In this document: piece after piece, positions 43,221-55,397 of the stretch
Position numbering within the stretch: the first letter of the stretch is position 1
How the letters are laid out: each line of letters starts with the position of its first letter
Source: Tomocerus qinae
Lineage: Eukaryota; Arthropoda; Collembola; Entomobryomorpha; Tomoceridae
Direction: 5' to 3'
DNA length: 64,000 nucleotides
Assembly (NCBI GenBank): GCA_020055645.1
Contig: CM034546.1
Span: 72,354,001 to 72,418,000 of the forward strand
Translations under genes and position numbers: made by a program
The notes under the pieces: generated by a model
Database searches by the model: none
What the model was told of the DNA's origin: nothing
What the model saw: the letters and a program-made list of their open reading frames with translations, nothing else

Positions 43221-45132
43221 GAATAGTTTTGATAGATTGAAAAATTAACACCTTTTCATTGTCTTTGGTAATTAACTTCATCCAAAAATGAAATTGATTG
43301 AATGGCTTATCGAACTTGAAAATTCCACCTAATGGCACATTATCAAAATCTGTACAAATTACAAACGAAAAACAATTGAGTTACAATAAATGATTAATGT
43401 CGTATTTTAATAGTTTTGTTAACTATAACATTTTCACCAAAGTACCTTTGACCTTATAAATACACAATAACTTGCCTTTTCCATCATTTGATGCCACCAG
43501 TCATCATCATTTTTCATTTTGACTGTGACGTCACTGACACTGACACTGTTAGCGATGTAGATAGTCTGTCATTGTCACGTTCTGTCGATTTCTGATTTCC
43601 AGCACTTTCAACGTTGATCGTTACAGAAATGTAAGCTGCTTTTCATGATTAGGTATCGTTACCTGTGACCTGTCACTCTGGGACAGTACCGCAAACAAAG
43701 CTGAAAATTAATAAAAGAAAATAAAAATCACAAGTTTCTTTAAATTTACAGTCTACATTAGTTCCCCTAATGTCAATGTCAGCATTTGGCTTTTCTTATC
43801 AGCTGTCAGCTACTGCAAGCTTCGCTGGATAAGCCATAAGCCAGCCAAAATCTGATGTCTCCAATCGGAGAAACAACCATTTCAGAAATAATCCATTGAC
43901 AATTTAAATTTTGCGCAGAAACTTATTTTATACAATCGCAGTCTATAGTCTGATTTTTACTAGGAAAAACCGTTTATTGCGTGCTATTGTTTAGGTAAGC
44001 ACAAGCTGGCTCGGCTGCGAGCTGCTGAGACTGTCATGCATGTGCTGTCTCATAAGTCTCATATCAACATCATAATATCATGGCAAGTAGAGTCCATAAA
44101 CTAAAATAATATTATTTTATAGTCTAGTTTTTAAGTGTTTTAGTAGAGATAGTTTAATTTTGTAATAATAATAATTAATTAGTAGCAATAATTATTAATT
44201 ACTACTCATTTATTGTATAGAAATACATTGACTGACATTGTATTGACCTTTCATATTAATTTGGAATTTATTGATTGAGCTAACACTATTATTTTTAGTA
44301 TTTTTTAGTAGCTTGTAAATTATATAGTAGAAACTATATAGTGACTTAAAATTATTGTGGAAGGCGCACTTTATCTTTTACACTTATTGTATGCATACAT
44401 GAGCAAAATATAATATCGGATTTTATTACACTTGAACAAGAGCAGAAAATATTTATTTGCCTATATGTTGTATTGTAAGTTAGCCTGGAAAACAAACCTC
44501 ACGTTAAATAAACAAGGGATTATCGACTTCCATGGCGTTTAAATAATTGAGAGATTGAGACACTATAAGCGAAAGTGCGGCATTCATGTTTTCTATTTTG
44601 TCACGCTTATATTCCATATAATTACAGGTGTTTTAAATATTGGCTTTAGTGCTTAAAATACCTGGATAATTAATTGATTTATGCTATTAATAAAACGAAA
44701 TTAAAAAAATTGACTAATTTAATGATTTTCTGATGCCACCTTTTCTATTATACTGAAAAGTTTAGAAATAATCCCGATAAAATGTTGTGTATCTTTAATC
44801 CAATTGAATTTCGCCAGCCTATTTAATCCATAAGTACCTATTATAGAGTGATATTTCTTCGAGCTGTAACGTTAAAAGAATATGCTAACAGAAGGAAAGT
44901 AGCCCAACTACAATGATATAATTTCATCATGGTTAATATAAAGCCATGGACTTTTAAGCATATTATTGAATATCGGTTTTTCAATATCTTCAGTTCAGTT
45001 CAGACTTTCATTCTTAGTTCTACACTTCTTAGAGTCAGAGTAACTCTATGTCCTCTACAATTACAAAATGTGCAATAAATACTAATACTAATAATATTGG
45101 CGACGAAAATAATATTATCAGTACATCTCAAA
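43221..45132. other. Divergent intergenic interval
   Basis: It lies between the 5' ends of the TAF5-like gene and the ionotropic receptor, so it should hold both promoters. No coding or RNA feature is recognised. Confidence 0.5.
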
Positions 45133-47820
45133 ATGGTTGTTTGGAAAAGAGAAACGATAGGAATTATTCTGTTGGTTATTTTGTGTGCTCAAAATATTGT
45201 ATACGCTGGAAAATTGGAAAATTTATTTTCAATGGAGAAGGATTGTTACATTAATATAATATTTTACGAAACGTACTCAACACAATCAACAGCGATATTG
45301 GAAGAACTTTTCCAAATAAAAATTCCATATTCGCTAACGAATGTCAATTCCATAAGGCGGATTTTAGCTCAAAAATATACAAATGTCACAGACCAAGAAA
45401 TGGAATCACTAATGCATAAAGACATTTTGGAATCGATTGAATGCAATTTAGACGAATTAAAAAATTATTCGCCTTATTGGAATAACCGGTTTACATGCAT
45501 CGTGCATTATTCTGTAGATATGAATTCAACCAACAAGATTGAACAGGCGTTGACGAAGTATGTGACGCTATACGTGGGGGATCAACTCAGGTATAATAAA
45601 TTCCATGAATTCAAAAAACCTTATTTGTCGCTGGGAAGAAATTGCTACGATAGAAAGGAAAATTCTCAAGATTATATTTACGTTTATTTTCTCGTCCAAA
45701 TAGAAAATCTAGCTACCGTAAGGAACCAAACTAAATTTTTGAAAGACATTGCAGTTCATTATTACGGATTAAATGGAAACTATTTTGTGCATTCTTTATG
45801 GGAAGGAGACGGTAGGATTTTTTTCATTTGTGGAAAATGTCAGAAAATAATTGCGACCGAAAATGTAAAAACATCAAATGAATTTATAGATAGTTTGGTT
45901 TTCTCACATAATGCAATCTCAGATGAAAATAGTTTTGATCGGACACTTTGGGGGAAGCGTCGAGCAGACACGGTATTAAAGATTAGTTACTTTAAAGAAA
46001 AAATGCAACCTCAAGTATCTCGGTTCGGGTCAAGTCAACCTTATTGTGGACCAATATTAAAGAATGAATACTTTTCATCATCGTTCAGAGAAAGTAGAAT
46101 CGATGTGGCAACTATTTTAACTTCGATTACTTTTCATCGTTTCCCTAATGCCACCATTGTCACACCTGAATCTAAATGCGGAAATCAGATTAACCGAGGA
46201 GAGGGATTAGATATATATTATGAAAATTCATTAGACAGTATTTTTTCTCAGGAAACAGAAAACTTTATCGTAACTTATTCAGAAAGTTACAACTTTATAT
46301 CTTGTGTGGTTCTGGAGGATGAGAGTCTGTCGTTCTACGGATACATCCGTCCATTTGATCACTCTGCTTGGATTGCAATTCTGTCCACAATATTGCTTGT
46401 CACATTCTTCTTCCAACTGACTTTGTATATGAAGCACAACCAAATCCACCAGTTCATATTCACTTGTTGTGCTTATGCGGTCTGCAACAATTTCGGATAC
46501 CCGAAAAAGATGGAGAAATATTTCTGGTTTAAAATAGTTCTGGGTCTATATCTACTGATGTTCATCGTTCTCACCTACGGCTATGCAGGTATCGTCATCA
46601 CAGATTTAACTGAACCCAGACCAGTAAAACAAATCGAGTCTTTTGAACAAATTGCAGCTTTGGACGACATTTCAATTGTAAGTTCAATTGGCGGAGAATT
46701 GCCATACGAACCAATGTTAATTTCATCTGATCACCAGAAACGAATTTTGTCACACTACAATTGTTACATATACTTGAACCAAACACCAAATAGTAATGCA
46801 AGCAAATATTCAAATTACAAAAAATGTAACCGTGTCAGTTCTATTTTGAAAAATCTCACATTTCAAGATGTATCTATCGACACAGTAAAGGCAGCATTAC
46901 ATTATATAAACCAACCAGGGGATACAAATAACATTTTTCTACTGTCTAGGGATTCATACCTTTTTTCCAATTTTGGGCGTAAGATGAAAGCAATTAACGA
47001 TAAGCTTCGTTTTCCACAATCTTTATCTTCGCCATTCACTTTACAAAATTGGATTTCTCAATGCAACAGATCCGTGTTTGTGGATAGACAGAGCCAAATC
47101 CATCGATTTCTAAATGATTCTCATTGGGATATTAAAAAGGGGATTAAGCTAAAACGAAAGTTGTACATTGGCACTCCAGATGACAATACTATTACTTTTA
47201 GTATTTCCGTCATTTGTCGGCCAATTTTTCTTAGAGAATACATAATACGAAAATATTATGTTATGTCTGAATCTGGTCTTTACTCAAAATGGATGGACGT
47301 GTACAATCACTTTAACTTCACTCAATGTGAACATTGTTTTGATAGAGACCAACCACGCCCTTTGAACTTTTATAATTCAAACATTTTCACTATTTTTGCT
47401 ATTTACTTTGCCTGTTTAATTTTGTACTTTTTGGCATTTTTCTGGGAAGTTAAACTTGTTATGGTTCGTATAATTTTAAATTTAATTTCCAAATTAAATT
47501 GTCGTATAATTTTTAATTTAATTTTCAAATTAAATTATCGTATAATTGTTAATTTAATTTCCAAATTAAATTGTCGTATAATTTTTAATTTAATTTTCAA
47601 ATTAAATTATCGTATAATTGTTAATTTAATTTCCAAATTAAATTGTCGTATAATTTTTAATTTAATTTCCAAATTACATTGTCGTATAATTTTTAATATA
47701 ATTTCCAAAAAAAATTGTCGTTACGTTTTTCGGAACTTGCATCGAAACGATACAGGTTTTGACAGTCCAAAGATTGTTGAAGTTTCCCATCACACTGTAG
47801 TGCAACCAAATTTAATGTAG
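45133..47820 (+). CDS. Ionotropic receptor (IR family), intronless, with a tandemly repeated C-terminus
   Basis: The product is 895 residues from ATG 45133; upstream extension of the frame lacks an ATG. Residues 1-25 form a signal peptide (VVWKRETIGIILLVILCAQN). A long divergent extracellular region is followed by the ligand-gated channel: TM1 (WIAILSTILLVTFFFQLTLY), a pore-loop region (HQFIFTCCAYAVCNNFGY), TM2 (VLGLYLLMFIVLTYGYAGIV) leading into TDLTEPRPVKQIESFEQI, the S2 half and TM3 (IFTIFAIYFACLILYFLAFF). This is the layout of arthropod ionotropic receptors used in chemosensation. After TM3, residues about 779-862 are seven tandem 12-residue units of the RIIFNLISKLNC type encoded by a palindromic DNA repeat. 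The ligand is unknown. Confidence 0.85.
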   Translation: MVVWKRETIGIILLVILCAQNIVYAGKLENLFSMEKDCYINIIFYETYSTQSTAILEELFQIKIPYSLTNVNSIRRILAQKYTNVTDQEMESLMHKDILESIECNLDELKNYSPYWNNRFTCIVHYSVDMNSTNKIEQALTKYVTLYVGDQLRYNKFHEFKKPYLSLGRNCYDRKENSQDYIYVYFLVQIENLATVRNQTKFLKDIAVHYYGLNGNYFVHSLWEGDGRIFFICGKCQKIIATENVKTSNEFIDSLVFSHNAISDENSFDRTLWGKRRADTVLKISYFKEKMQPQVSRFGSSQPYCGPILKNEYFSSSFRESRIDVATILTSITFHRFPNATIVTPESKCGNQINRGEGLDIYYENSLDSIFSQETENFIVTYSESYNFISCVVLEDESLSFYGYIRPFDHSAWIAILSTILLVTFFFQLTLYMKHNQIHQFIFTCCAYAVCNNFGYPKKMEKYFWFKIVLGLYLLMFIVLTYGYAGIVITDLTEPRPVKQIESFEQIAALDDISIVSSIGGELPYEPMLISSDHQKRILSHYNCYIYLNQTPNSNASKYSNYKKCNRVSSILKNLTFQDVSIDTVKAALHYINQPGDTNNIFLLSRDSYLFSNFGRKMKAINDKLRFPQSLSSPFTLQNWISQCNRSVFVDRQSQIHRFLNDSHWDIKKGIKLKRKLYIGTPDDNTITFSISVICRPIFLREYIIRKYYVMSESGLYSKWMDVYNHFNFTQCEHCFDRDQPRPLNFYNSNIFTIFAIYFACLILYFLAFFWEVKLVMVRIILNLISKLNCRIIFNLIFKLNYRIIVNLISKLNCRIIFNLIFKLNYRIIVNLISKLNCRIIFNLISKLHCRIIFNIISKKNCRYVFRNLHRNDTGFDSPKIVEVSHHTVVQPNLM
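47467..47718 (+). repeat. Coding palindromic minisatellite, seven 36-bp units
   Basis: Each 36-base unit includes a palindrome of the type AATTTAATTTCCAAATTAAATT and encodes RII(F/V/L)NLI(S/F)KLN(C/Y). Alternating units are nearly identical, so the present array probably grew in 72-base steps. It forms the cytoplasmic tail of the ionotropic receptor. Confidence 0.95.
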
Positions 47821-47990
47821 ACTATTTTTGAAATAGTTTGCTCAAGCTTTATAATAGTCGTATAACGATAAAACTATATGCAATAAATGTTTAAATATAT
47901 TGATTATTGGTTGTTTGATTGACTTTTTGCCACCGCGTGGGGCTCTTTCATTTCATGCACATCAATGTTCAACATCAATTTCTGACTATG

Positions 47991-48266
47991 ATATCGTCTG
48001 CCTAATATTACAACGTAACAAGCCATTTCATCATGACTGCTACAAAGTAACAAACCATTTTATCATGGCTAAGACAAAGTAACAAACCATTTTATCATGA
48101 CCGCGACAATGTAACAAACCAATGTATCAGGAGTTAGGTTTGTTACATTGTCGCAGCCATGATAAAATGGTTTGTTACTTCGTCTCAGCCATGATTAAAT
48201 GGTTTGTTACTTTGTAGCAGTCATGATGAAATGGCTTGTTACGTTGTAATATTAGGCAGACGATAT
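47991..48266. repeat. Foldback element with 130-bp arms and a 16-base loop
   Basis: The arms 47991-48120 and 48137-48266 are inverted copies with about five mismatches in 130 positions, separated by a 16-base loop (48121-48136). Each arm contains three tandem units of about 34 bases built around GTAACAAACCATTTTATCAT. The element lies 170 bases after the ionotropic receptor stop. Its transcript would fold into a long double-stranded RNA. Confidence 0.97.
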
Positions 48267-49148
48267 GTAATTTTTAATCCTCTCATCAACAAGCCCTAAC
48301 TCAATACCCTACCCAGCACCCTCCTTTATTGTTTTGTCGTTAGACACATTTCAAAAAGTTGGGTATTATTTAAAAGGGTTGCTCATATTTTATGTGAAGT
48401 GAACATCATTTGAAACGTTAAATGTACATGTTAGGTATAGGCAATAAAATAAAAATTGTAACGGAAACCTTTAATTGCTATTCTTTTCCTTGTGCATATA
48501 TAAATAAGGGAACAAGTGAATATCTTATTTCGGCTTATTTTATAGCCACCAAATATGCTGGTCAACCATGATTTTATTCGACTTTAAAAAGCTTTAAAAA
48601 GCAATGATAGTACTTCGGTAGTCATATACTCAAGGTTTATGGCGAGTAGAGTATTGGTTTCGATTGTCTTTAAATAATTTAGATCCCCAAAGCAGAAAAT
48701 ATCATGCATTGGCGTCAATTCAATGTCATTTAAATTACTAATACTTATTCCATGGTAGATAATTCCAGGTCTTTTATTCTGTTTACAGTACCAGTCCGCA
48801 GTAGGTATCGCCAATTTTGTGCGTGGTTTTAATATAGGATGTCTTATAGACATAAAATTTAATTAAATACGTTTCACCAGAGAGAGGATTTGGTACTCAC
48901 ATATTATTTTAAGTTTTAAAAAATCATCGACTACTATGCCAACAAAAGTATACGTGATTTCGTCTTATATAGGAAAGAATATAGTATTTATGTATGATGT
49001 TTACAGTTCAAGCCGATTATATATTGATAGTGTCTGAAATCTGAAACTGTTAACTGTAAATACTTTAGTGTTAAATTGATATCGATCATAAATTATATAG
49101 ACTATAGTTAGTGACCTATACGTAATCTAAAAATACATTCCATTACAA
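48267..49148. other. Non-coding interval with one doubtful ORF
   Basis: A minus-strand frame of 89 codons (48853-48584) has mixed composition but no recognised family, signal or partner exon. Nothing else is seen. Confidence 0.35.
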
Positions 49149-49400
49149 TAATTCTCATTGGAATATTAAAAAGGGTGTCAAGCCAAAACGGAAGTTTGTA
49201 CATAGGAGTTCCAGATAGCAATGTTGTTATATCAGTCAGTAGTCCGCTAATTTTTCTTCGTGAATACGTGAAAGGAAAACTAATTAGTATGCCCGAATCT
49301 GGTCTCTATGCAATATGGGTATTTGAAATGTGTCACTTCAATTTTACTTAATGTCAACATTTTGTTTGGATGTAAACCAGTCACGGCCACTTAAAATTCC
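49149..49400 (+). pseudogene. Decayed fragment of an ionotropic receptor gene
   Basis: The DNA here lines up with the receptor gene over about 47113-47350: TCTCATTGG.ATATTAAAAAG, AAAACG.AAGT..GTACAT, CCAATTTTTCTT-like and GAATCTGGTCT.TA blocks occur in the same order. Indels and stops interrupt the frame. It corresponds to the S2/TM3-proximal part only. It is probably the remnant of a tandem duplicate of the intact receptor about 2 kb upstream. Confidence 0.85.
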
Positions 49401-50476
49401 TATTTATTTGTCTACTTAATAATAACCTTTTTAAATGAATCATTGCCCAATATTTGATATTCTCCATATGTTAATGTGCAGGATACTAATAATGCTAAAT
49501 GTGCTTGTGATGCAAAAGTTAAACTACTAATTTAGTATTTAGGTTGCAAAAAATGTTTATAATACGTATGTTCGTATTCTGTAAGATAATTATTTAAGCT
49601 TGGTGGTATATATCGTTTTAAACTGTTCAGAGTACCTATAATAAAACGAACTGTTACAATAAACGTCAGTCACCCCTTCGAACAACCTTCGAACAACCTT
49701 CGAACAAATCATACAAAATTTCGTCATGCAAATCCATGATTTTTTTGGTCTGGTGGTGTGTAAACATTTTAATTTATTTTTTAAACTATGAATACACCAT
49801 CTCATTTAAAAATTGGAATGTCCTTGTAGCAAGGCTTGACGCATTGAAGTACTGATATTTGAAAAGAAAATTGAAAAACAAGACTATAGTAGCAAAAAAT
49901 TGAAGGAAAAACTGAAACTTGTTGAGAGAAGACAAGCGAGGCAGTGAGGAGGAATAGGAGGATTGAGTTTCAAGTCAAGTAATTTATATACTACTAAAAT
50001 ATAAAGAAATGGACTAAATAGGGCTACATACAACCAGTGCGGGTAAATCACAACATGAGGTTGCAAGTGACCGCTAAAAGGTAAATTCTGCTTCGCATTA
50101 ATTTCTTGAAGTTTTGTCACTTTTAATTCATTGAAAATGAAACTTTAAAAATTAACTTGAACTCCAGTTCAAAAAGGATTAAAATTCAATGTAATTAAAA
50201 TTTTAAAATTAGGGTTTTTCGTAATTTTGAAGGTAAGTAATAATAGACAAAATACAAAAGCTATATTTATAATCAATTTAATACATATATTTATGCTTGT
50301 TTTACTTGTCGACTTGTAGTTAGTTAAAGTAAAGTTTATCTTATCATATCATGGTGAACCCAATAATGTAATTTAGTTACTAAGATATTTACTTTAAAGG
50401 AGCAAACAAAAAAGCAGCCTTTGGAAGAGAACCTGTCAATCTATTGCTAGCAGCTGTCAAGTAGACAATTATAAAT
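49401..50476. other. Non-coding AT-rich interval
   Basis: Apart from a short triple repeat of CCTTCGAACAA near 49675-49705, nothing is recognised. Confidence 0.45.
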
Positions 50477-51009
50477 ATGGTCGTAAGTTTTATCTTTAAT
50501 ATACGAAGGATTCAACAAACAGTTATAATACAATGTTAAATCTCAGCAAATACAATGTTAATTCTTAATTACAGAGCTGTTCCGTTTTTGGCTGTGGTAT
50601 TAATCATAACAATATCAGATCTCAAAACAAAAGGATATCATTTTATTCGTTTCCTACGCGCAGTTATGACAAGGAACGAAGGAAAGTGTGGATTAAATTT
50701 GTTAAACGGAAAAAGTAATTACGTATTTCAAGACATTTACGTCATTTGCATTTCTATTTATATGCACCATATTCCTTGACGTTAAATTCGTAAACTTTCG
50801 CTTTCAGTAAGGATGGAACTGAATGGAAGCCGACAAAGCATTCAAAGATTTGCAGTAACCACTTTGTTGGTGGCAGAAGGAGTTCATCCCCAAAAAGTCC
50901 TAGTTACTATCCTACAATTCGCCCTTCACAATATGCAAGGCAGGAAAGTGCGAAAAGCAATGAAATGATCCTGAATAGAAGGTTCTTTTGGCTAAACCTT
51001 TATGTATAA
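50477..51009 (+). CDS. THAP-domain protein, three exons, short
   Basis: Exons 50477-50482, 50575-50714 and 50808-51009 join in phase and give 115 residues. The first exon encodes only Met-Val before a GTAAGT donor. The next begins SCSVFGCGINHNN, which supplies the first two zinc ligands (C-x4-C). RISFYSFPTR, a conserved Trp (KVWIKFVKR) and the C-x2-H pair in KICSNHFVGG complete the THAP zinc finger. After that the frame stops soon (RFFWLNLYV), so this is either a THAP-only protein or its last exon is spliced onwards to the downstream ZAD gene. THAP domains bind DNA and are often transposase-derived. Confidence 0.75.
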
Positions 51010-51724
51010 CTTAACATTGTATAGATACAACTTTACCTGACCATGGTGAATCATATTTGAACAATTATAGTCCTTTAGTCAAATCACACTAATCACAGCG
51101 TTCAGCAAATTATAGTCTCAGAATAATTAATTCAACTATTATTAGACATTTTGAAACAACACAACGAAATGTAGAAGATACATTATTTTTTGAAACTATC
51201 CAATAAAGTTCTTTTCCATGGACTAAAGATCCAGTATATATCTATAAATAAAAGTAGTGTATGCACGAAGCATGCATGTACATACATGTAATCGTAAGCA
51301 TGTATAATTGTTGTAATTAATTACCGATGTTAGAAATCGTTCCAATTTATTTAGACAAAATTCATCCTAAAGAAATAATTGAATTTTAACTAAATTTTTT
51401 CATAATATTATAGCATAATAATTTTTTAAAATTATTTTAAAGGTAAGTCAAAAATGACGGCAATCAGTTGGTAGTCGTTTAAATTATGAGTTTCGTAAAC
51501 ATCTATTATTTTTTGTAAGCCTGTCTGGTTAAGACTGCCATATTATGCCACTGTCAGGTTAGACTGAACTGAACTAAACCTATTGCGCCATCGATGCTCT
51601 AAGCTGCGGGCGCCAATACAATACTTCGTAACTTATAATTTGTAATTAGCATAAATTGAAGTAACTGGTAATTAATAGTGGTAGTATAAAAGGTTTAAAC
51701 AAAATATTATTGTGGTAAAATTAG

Positions 51725-54700
51725 AGCCGCTGGGCAACAGAAAGTCGCTGCTGGTGTCCAAATTGATGTAGAAAATAATTGTGCTTCGGATGCTGTAAAT
51801 GAAGATTGTTTATCAGGCAGCGAAATCGGGCCATCTTCAATTAGCACCGTAAGGTTTATTACTTACCTATCTTCACATCTAAACTGTGTTTTGTGTTGGA
51901 CAAGGCCTAAAGCTTAAGGCAGAGCAGAGGCTTTGCTTATTGGTTTTCATTTAAACACATTCATTTATAGTACACAAATTATTACATTTTTGAATTGCGT
52001 TGCACTATTATCAAAATTATGCATGTTTATTTATGTTATACTAATTAAAATAAAGGATTTGAGTATATTTGGAGTTTATTATTGGGGTTGTTGTAAGGTA
52101 TTTTATTTACCTGCCTTTCCTTTACTTTACTTAAAGACAATTTTAACAACAATGATCTTAAAATAATTGGAAATACATTTGTACAAAGTACAAGCTAGAC
52201 CCACCAATGTACATGAGTCTCTGTACAAGTGTCTTAAAATGCGTATTATATTTTTAGCAATAGTTAATTAAGAATGGTAGATTTATGATTTAATTCTAAA
52301 AGGTCATGCCTTCCAAATGTAAATGAAAGTTGTAAATGAATATTTACAGATACAGCAAGATTCAAAAGGGATGGAAAGTGATGGTGACGAGGGCGAGAAG
52401 AAAATGCAGTGTTTTGTTTGCTATGAATCCGAAAATGTGAAAAATTTTAAAACGGATTCCATGGAAGAGATTCCTTTGAAGATTCCCGATAGTGTTATGG
52501 ATAGACTGAAGACGATGTTGCGTCAAGACATAGTCAAAAGCCTTAAAAATCCGGATGCTTCATTTTTTAACGTTTTCTGCAAGACTTGCTTAAAAATGAC
52601 TAATGAAATATTTCACCTGTGCTGCAAACTGGACGAATTAAAAGCGGAAATTGATAGGAAAACAAACGATTACACCAATCGTATTATTAGCTGCCGGCAG
52701 GATCCGGAGAATGAAGAGGCTCCATCACTCATTCGTGTCTCCCAAAGTTGCTTTGAAAACGATGATGATGATGGCAATGACGACTCTTTCTTTCCAGGAA
52801 TAACCACTGACGATTTTGGTAAGTCGTCGACGATAATCATTGCATGTTATTTGTAGTTTACTCTTTGTTCACATTACCATGAATTGAGCTAACGTTTTTA
52901 ACGATTGTTTTGTCTGTAATGGAAAACGGTCTTATTGTCAATGGAAATTATCAACTTTCGTTCTATTGATGAACTTCTTTTTTCCTAATCGTATTAATAT
53001 GATTTAAAAGTTGTTGAAAAGGTTTTACCATTTAAATATCAAAAAATAATGATACTGTAAACGATTGTCAAATGGTAAAATTGTAAGCGTTTTGTAATCT
53101 ATGTATTTAGTATTTCAATATTTGAAAAATTGCTTTTGAGGCATTTCAAAATCAAAATATTTCAGGCCGGCTTGTTTGAATGCTTTAAAGAGCTCGAAAT
53201 AATATAATTTTATTTTCATTATTTTATTTATTTTACCTAGATGAAAATCATTTCAAATAATAAGCTTATAGTATTTCGTTATTAGAACATGTATCATCTA
53301 TCCTGCTTTAAATATTTTTTCGTATAGAGTCTTCAAATGAAAATGATGAAATAGTTGCTGAAGACGTGAAATTTTCAATTCCTGGTAAAACTCTTTCAGT
53401 ATCGCCAATAGTTTCTTCAAAACATAATACGCGTTCATCAAAAATAAATCAATCAATGTCGAGTACTTCCACAGCTAAAAAACTTGATAAGATTTCAACA
53501 AGGTAAGTAATAATTTATTGGCTTATAATATTCTCTTCTAGTAAGTACTAAGTACCCTCCACAGTTATTATAATTATTATCCAATCAGAGATAGCTTAAA
53601 ATGCGACCATTAAAGTAATTTTAATGAAAAAGGTGTATCTAAAATCTAAAAAGTAGTTTAAAATCAATTTTTCTTTTTTTAAATTCTTTTAGGAAGAAAA
53701 GTGGAGTGCAGAAAAATGATACCGATCTTTCTCATTTGGGTTTGAAGAAGCTGGTGATCAGTTTGGAACGAATTTCTACAAGTAAATTAAAATGTAATAT
53801 ATGTAGCAAGTATTTTGCATCGAATGGGGCTTTGGAGAAACACAAGCCCACCCACATCCTCATGCTAGAACCGAAATGTCCGAAGTGCAAAAGGTATTTA
53901 ATCGCCCAAAAACCACCCTCAAACATACCAGTGAAACCACGACAGAGTTACATGAGTTGTGGGGCGTGCAAAAAAGGGTTTGTCTTTCAAAAGAAGATGT
54001 GTAAAATATATAAATCAACTCCTCTGCCTTCTACACCGTTAATTAAACCACGCCGAAATCCCCCAACTGAAAACAGCAGGGATAAGAGTCAAACAGATAA
54101 AACTATACCTGAAGGAACATCTATTTCAACCGAAAAGCAGGAACTGAAAACTTATCAATCGAAGAAAGGACCAGTTGTACAAGATTTCTGTTCAATTTGT
54201 AAAATACCTGTACTTCAGTCTATGCTAGAACATCACATGAAGCATTATCACCCAAACAAGAGTGTGGAATCTGAAGATGCTGAAGTCGAGGTTGTGGCAA
54301 TTAAAGTAGACCATAAACTTATCGTTAAAAAACCTAAACCTACAGGTGAGTATAAAATATCCTCGAGTTTATTATTATTGTATTGTTATTGTGGGCGACT
54401 TTTAAAAAATTAAAAATGCAATTTCACGTATTTGGTTATAATTTTAATTTCAATAGGGCCTGAAAACCCAAAGGATACGTTGAAGTCGAATTTGAAATGT
54501 ATGGCTTGCAGTAATCATTTGATTTTTGACGTACCTCCTTCGCATAAGCAGCAATTACAAACAATGGTAGATAAATTTCCAGGACGAAAACTTCTTTATT
54601 GCAGCTATTGTAAACAAGTACTTGTTGTGGGAGAAAAAAGCAGCAATAGCTTGTCATTTCCCAAAGGACTTTACGAAAAGAGACTGTTAGAAGATCTTAA

Positions 54701-55397
54701 GGAAAAAAATACCTTTAAATGTCACGAATGTTCTGGATCTTTTGCAACGCAGTACATGAAGATTGTACACAGACACTGGAACTGCAAGAGCGTTAAACGA
54801 TCTTGCGATATTTGTAAAAAATCGTTTAAATTCTCTTATGACTTACATAGTCACGTGACAGATCATCATTCGGATATGGACAAGTCTCTGTGGAATATCT
54901 GTTCTAAATGTGGGGATTCCTATGCAGATGCAGCAGTTCACGAATTAATTTGCTTAGGCACTCTTGGAAGGTCCTGTAGCCAATGTGCACAAGTGTGTCC
55001 TTCCGATGAATTGTTATTAAAGCACATCGAGAATTCTCATGGACAGCCAAGACTGGTCAGATTTATAACAAAACCATCAGAAGACCATAAAAAGAAGGAC
55101 GAGCAAAAAAGACCTCTACATAAGCCAAGACGACTTTGCGAAAATTGTGGAAAAACTTTCATCAACTACAGATTTCACGTAAAAACATGCGGGAAACACA
55201 CAGGCAAGTTTGAATGTACGAAATGTCTAAACAAAGACGGAAAATCTTTGACATTTGAAAGCCAACGAAAACTAAAAATGCATACTAAACTGTACCATGT
55301 ACTGGTTCATAAATGTGACTTGTGTGCCAGGGGGTTTGCAAAGAGAGGAGATTTAAAACGACACCAACTTATGTCACATAGCATTAAAATTAAATAG
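51725..55397 (+). CDS. ZAD-type C2H2 zinc-finger protein, five exons (first one tentative)
   Basis: Exons: 51725-51848 (tentative), 52350-52818, 53328-53502, 53693-54345 and 54457-55397; junctions are in phase. If the first exon is not used, ATG 52371 is the likely start. The ZAD (zf-AD) domain is at the N-terminus: QCFVCYESENVKNF, then NVFCKTCLKMTNEIFHLCCK. A disordered linker follows. About ten C2H2 fingers come next, some degenerate, for example LKCNICSKYFASNGALEKHK, FKCHECSGSFATQYMKIVHR, RSCDICKKSFKFSYDLHSHV and HKCDLCARGFAKRGDLKRHQ. The ZAD dimerises and this family is expanded in arthropods; members act as chromatin or transcription regulators. The target is unknown. Confidence 0.85.

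Noticed and set aside
40416-43248. Several long plus-strand frames opposite the acidic exon
   Set aside because: They are antisense translations of low-complexity GAA/TCT-type codons (runs of Phe, Ser and Leu) and have no independent coding signal.
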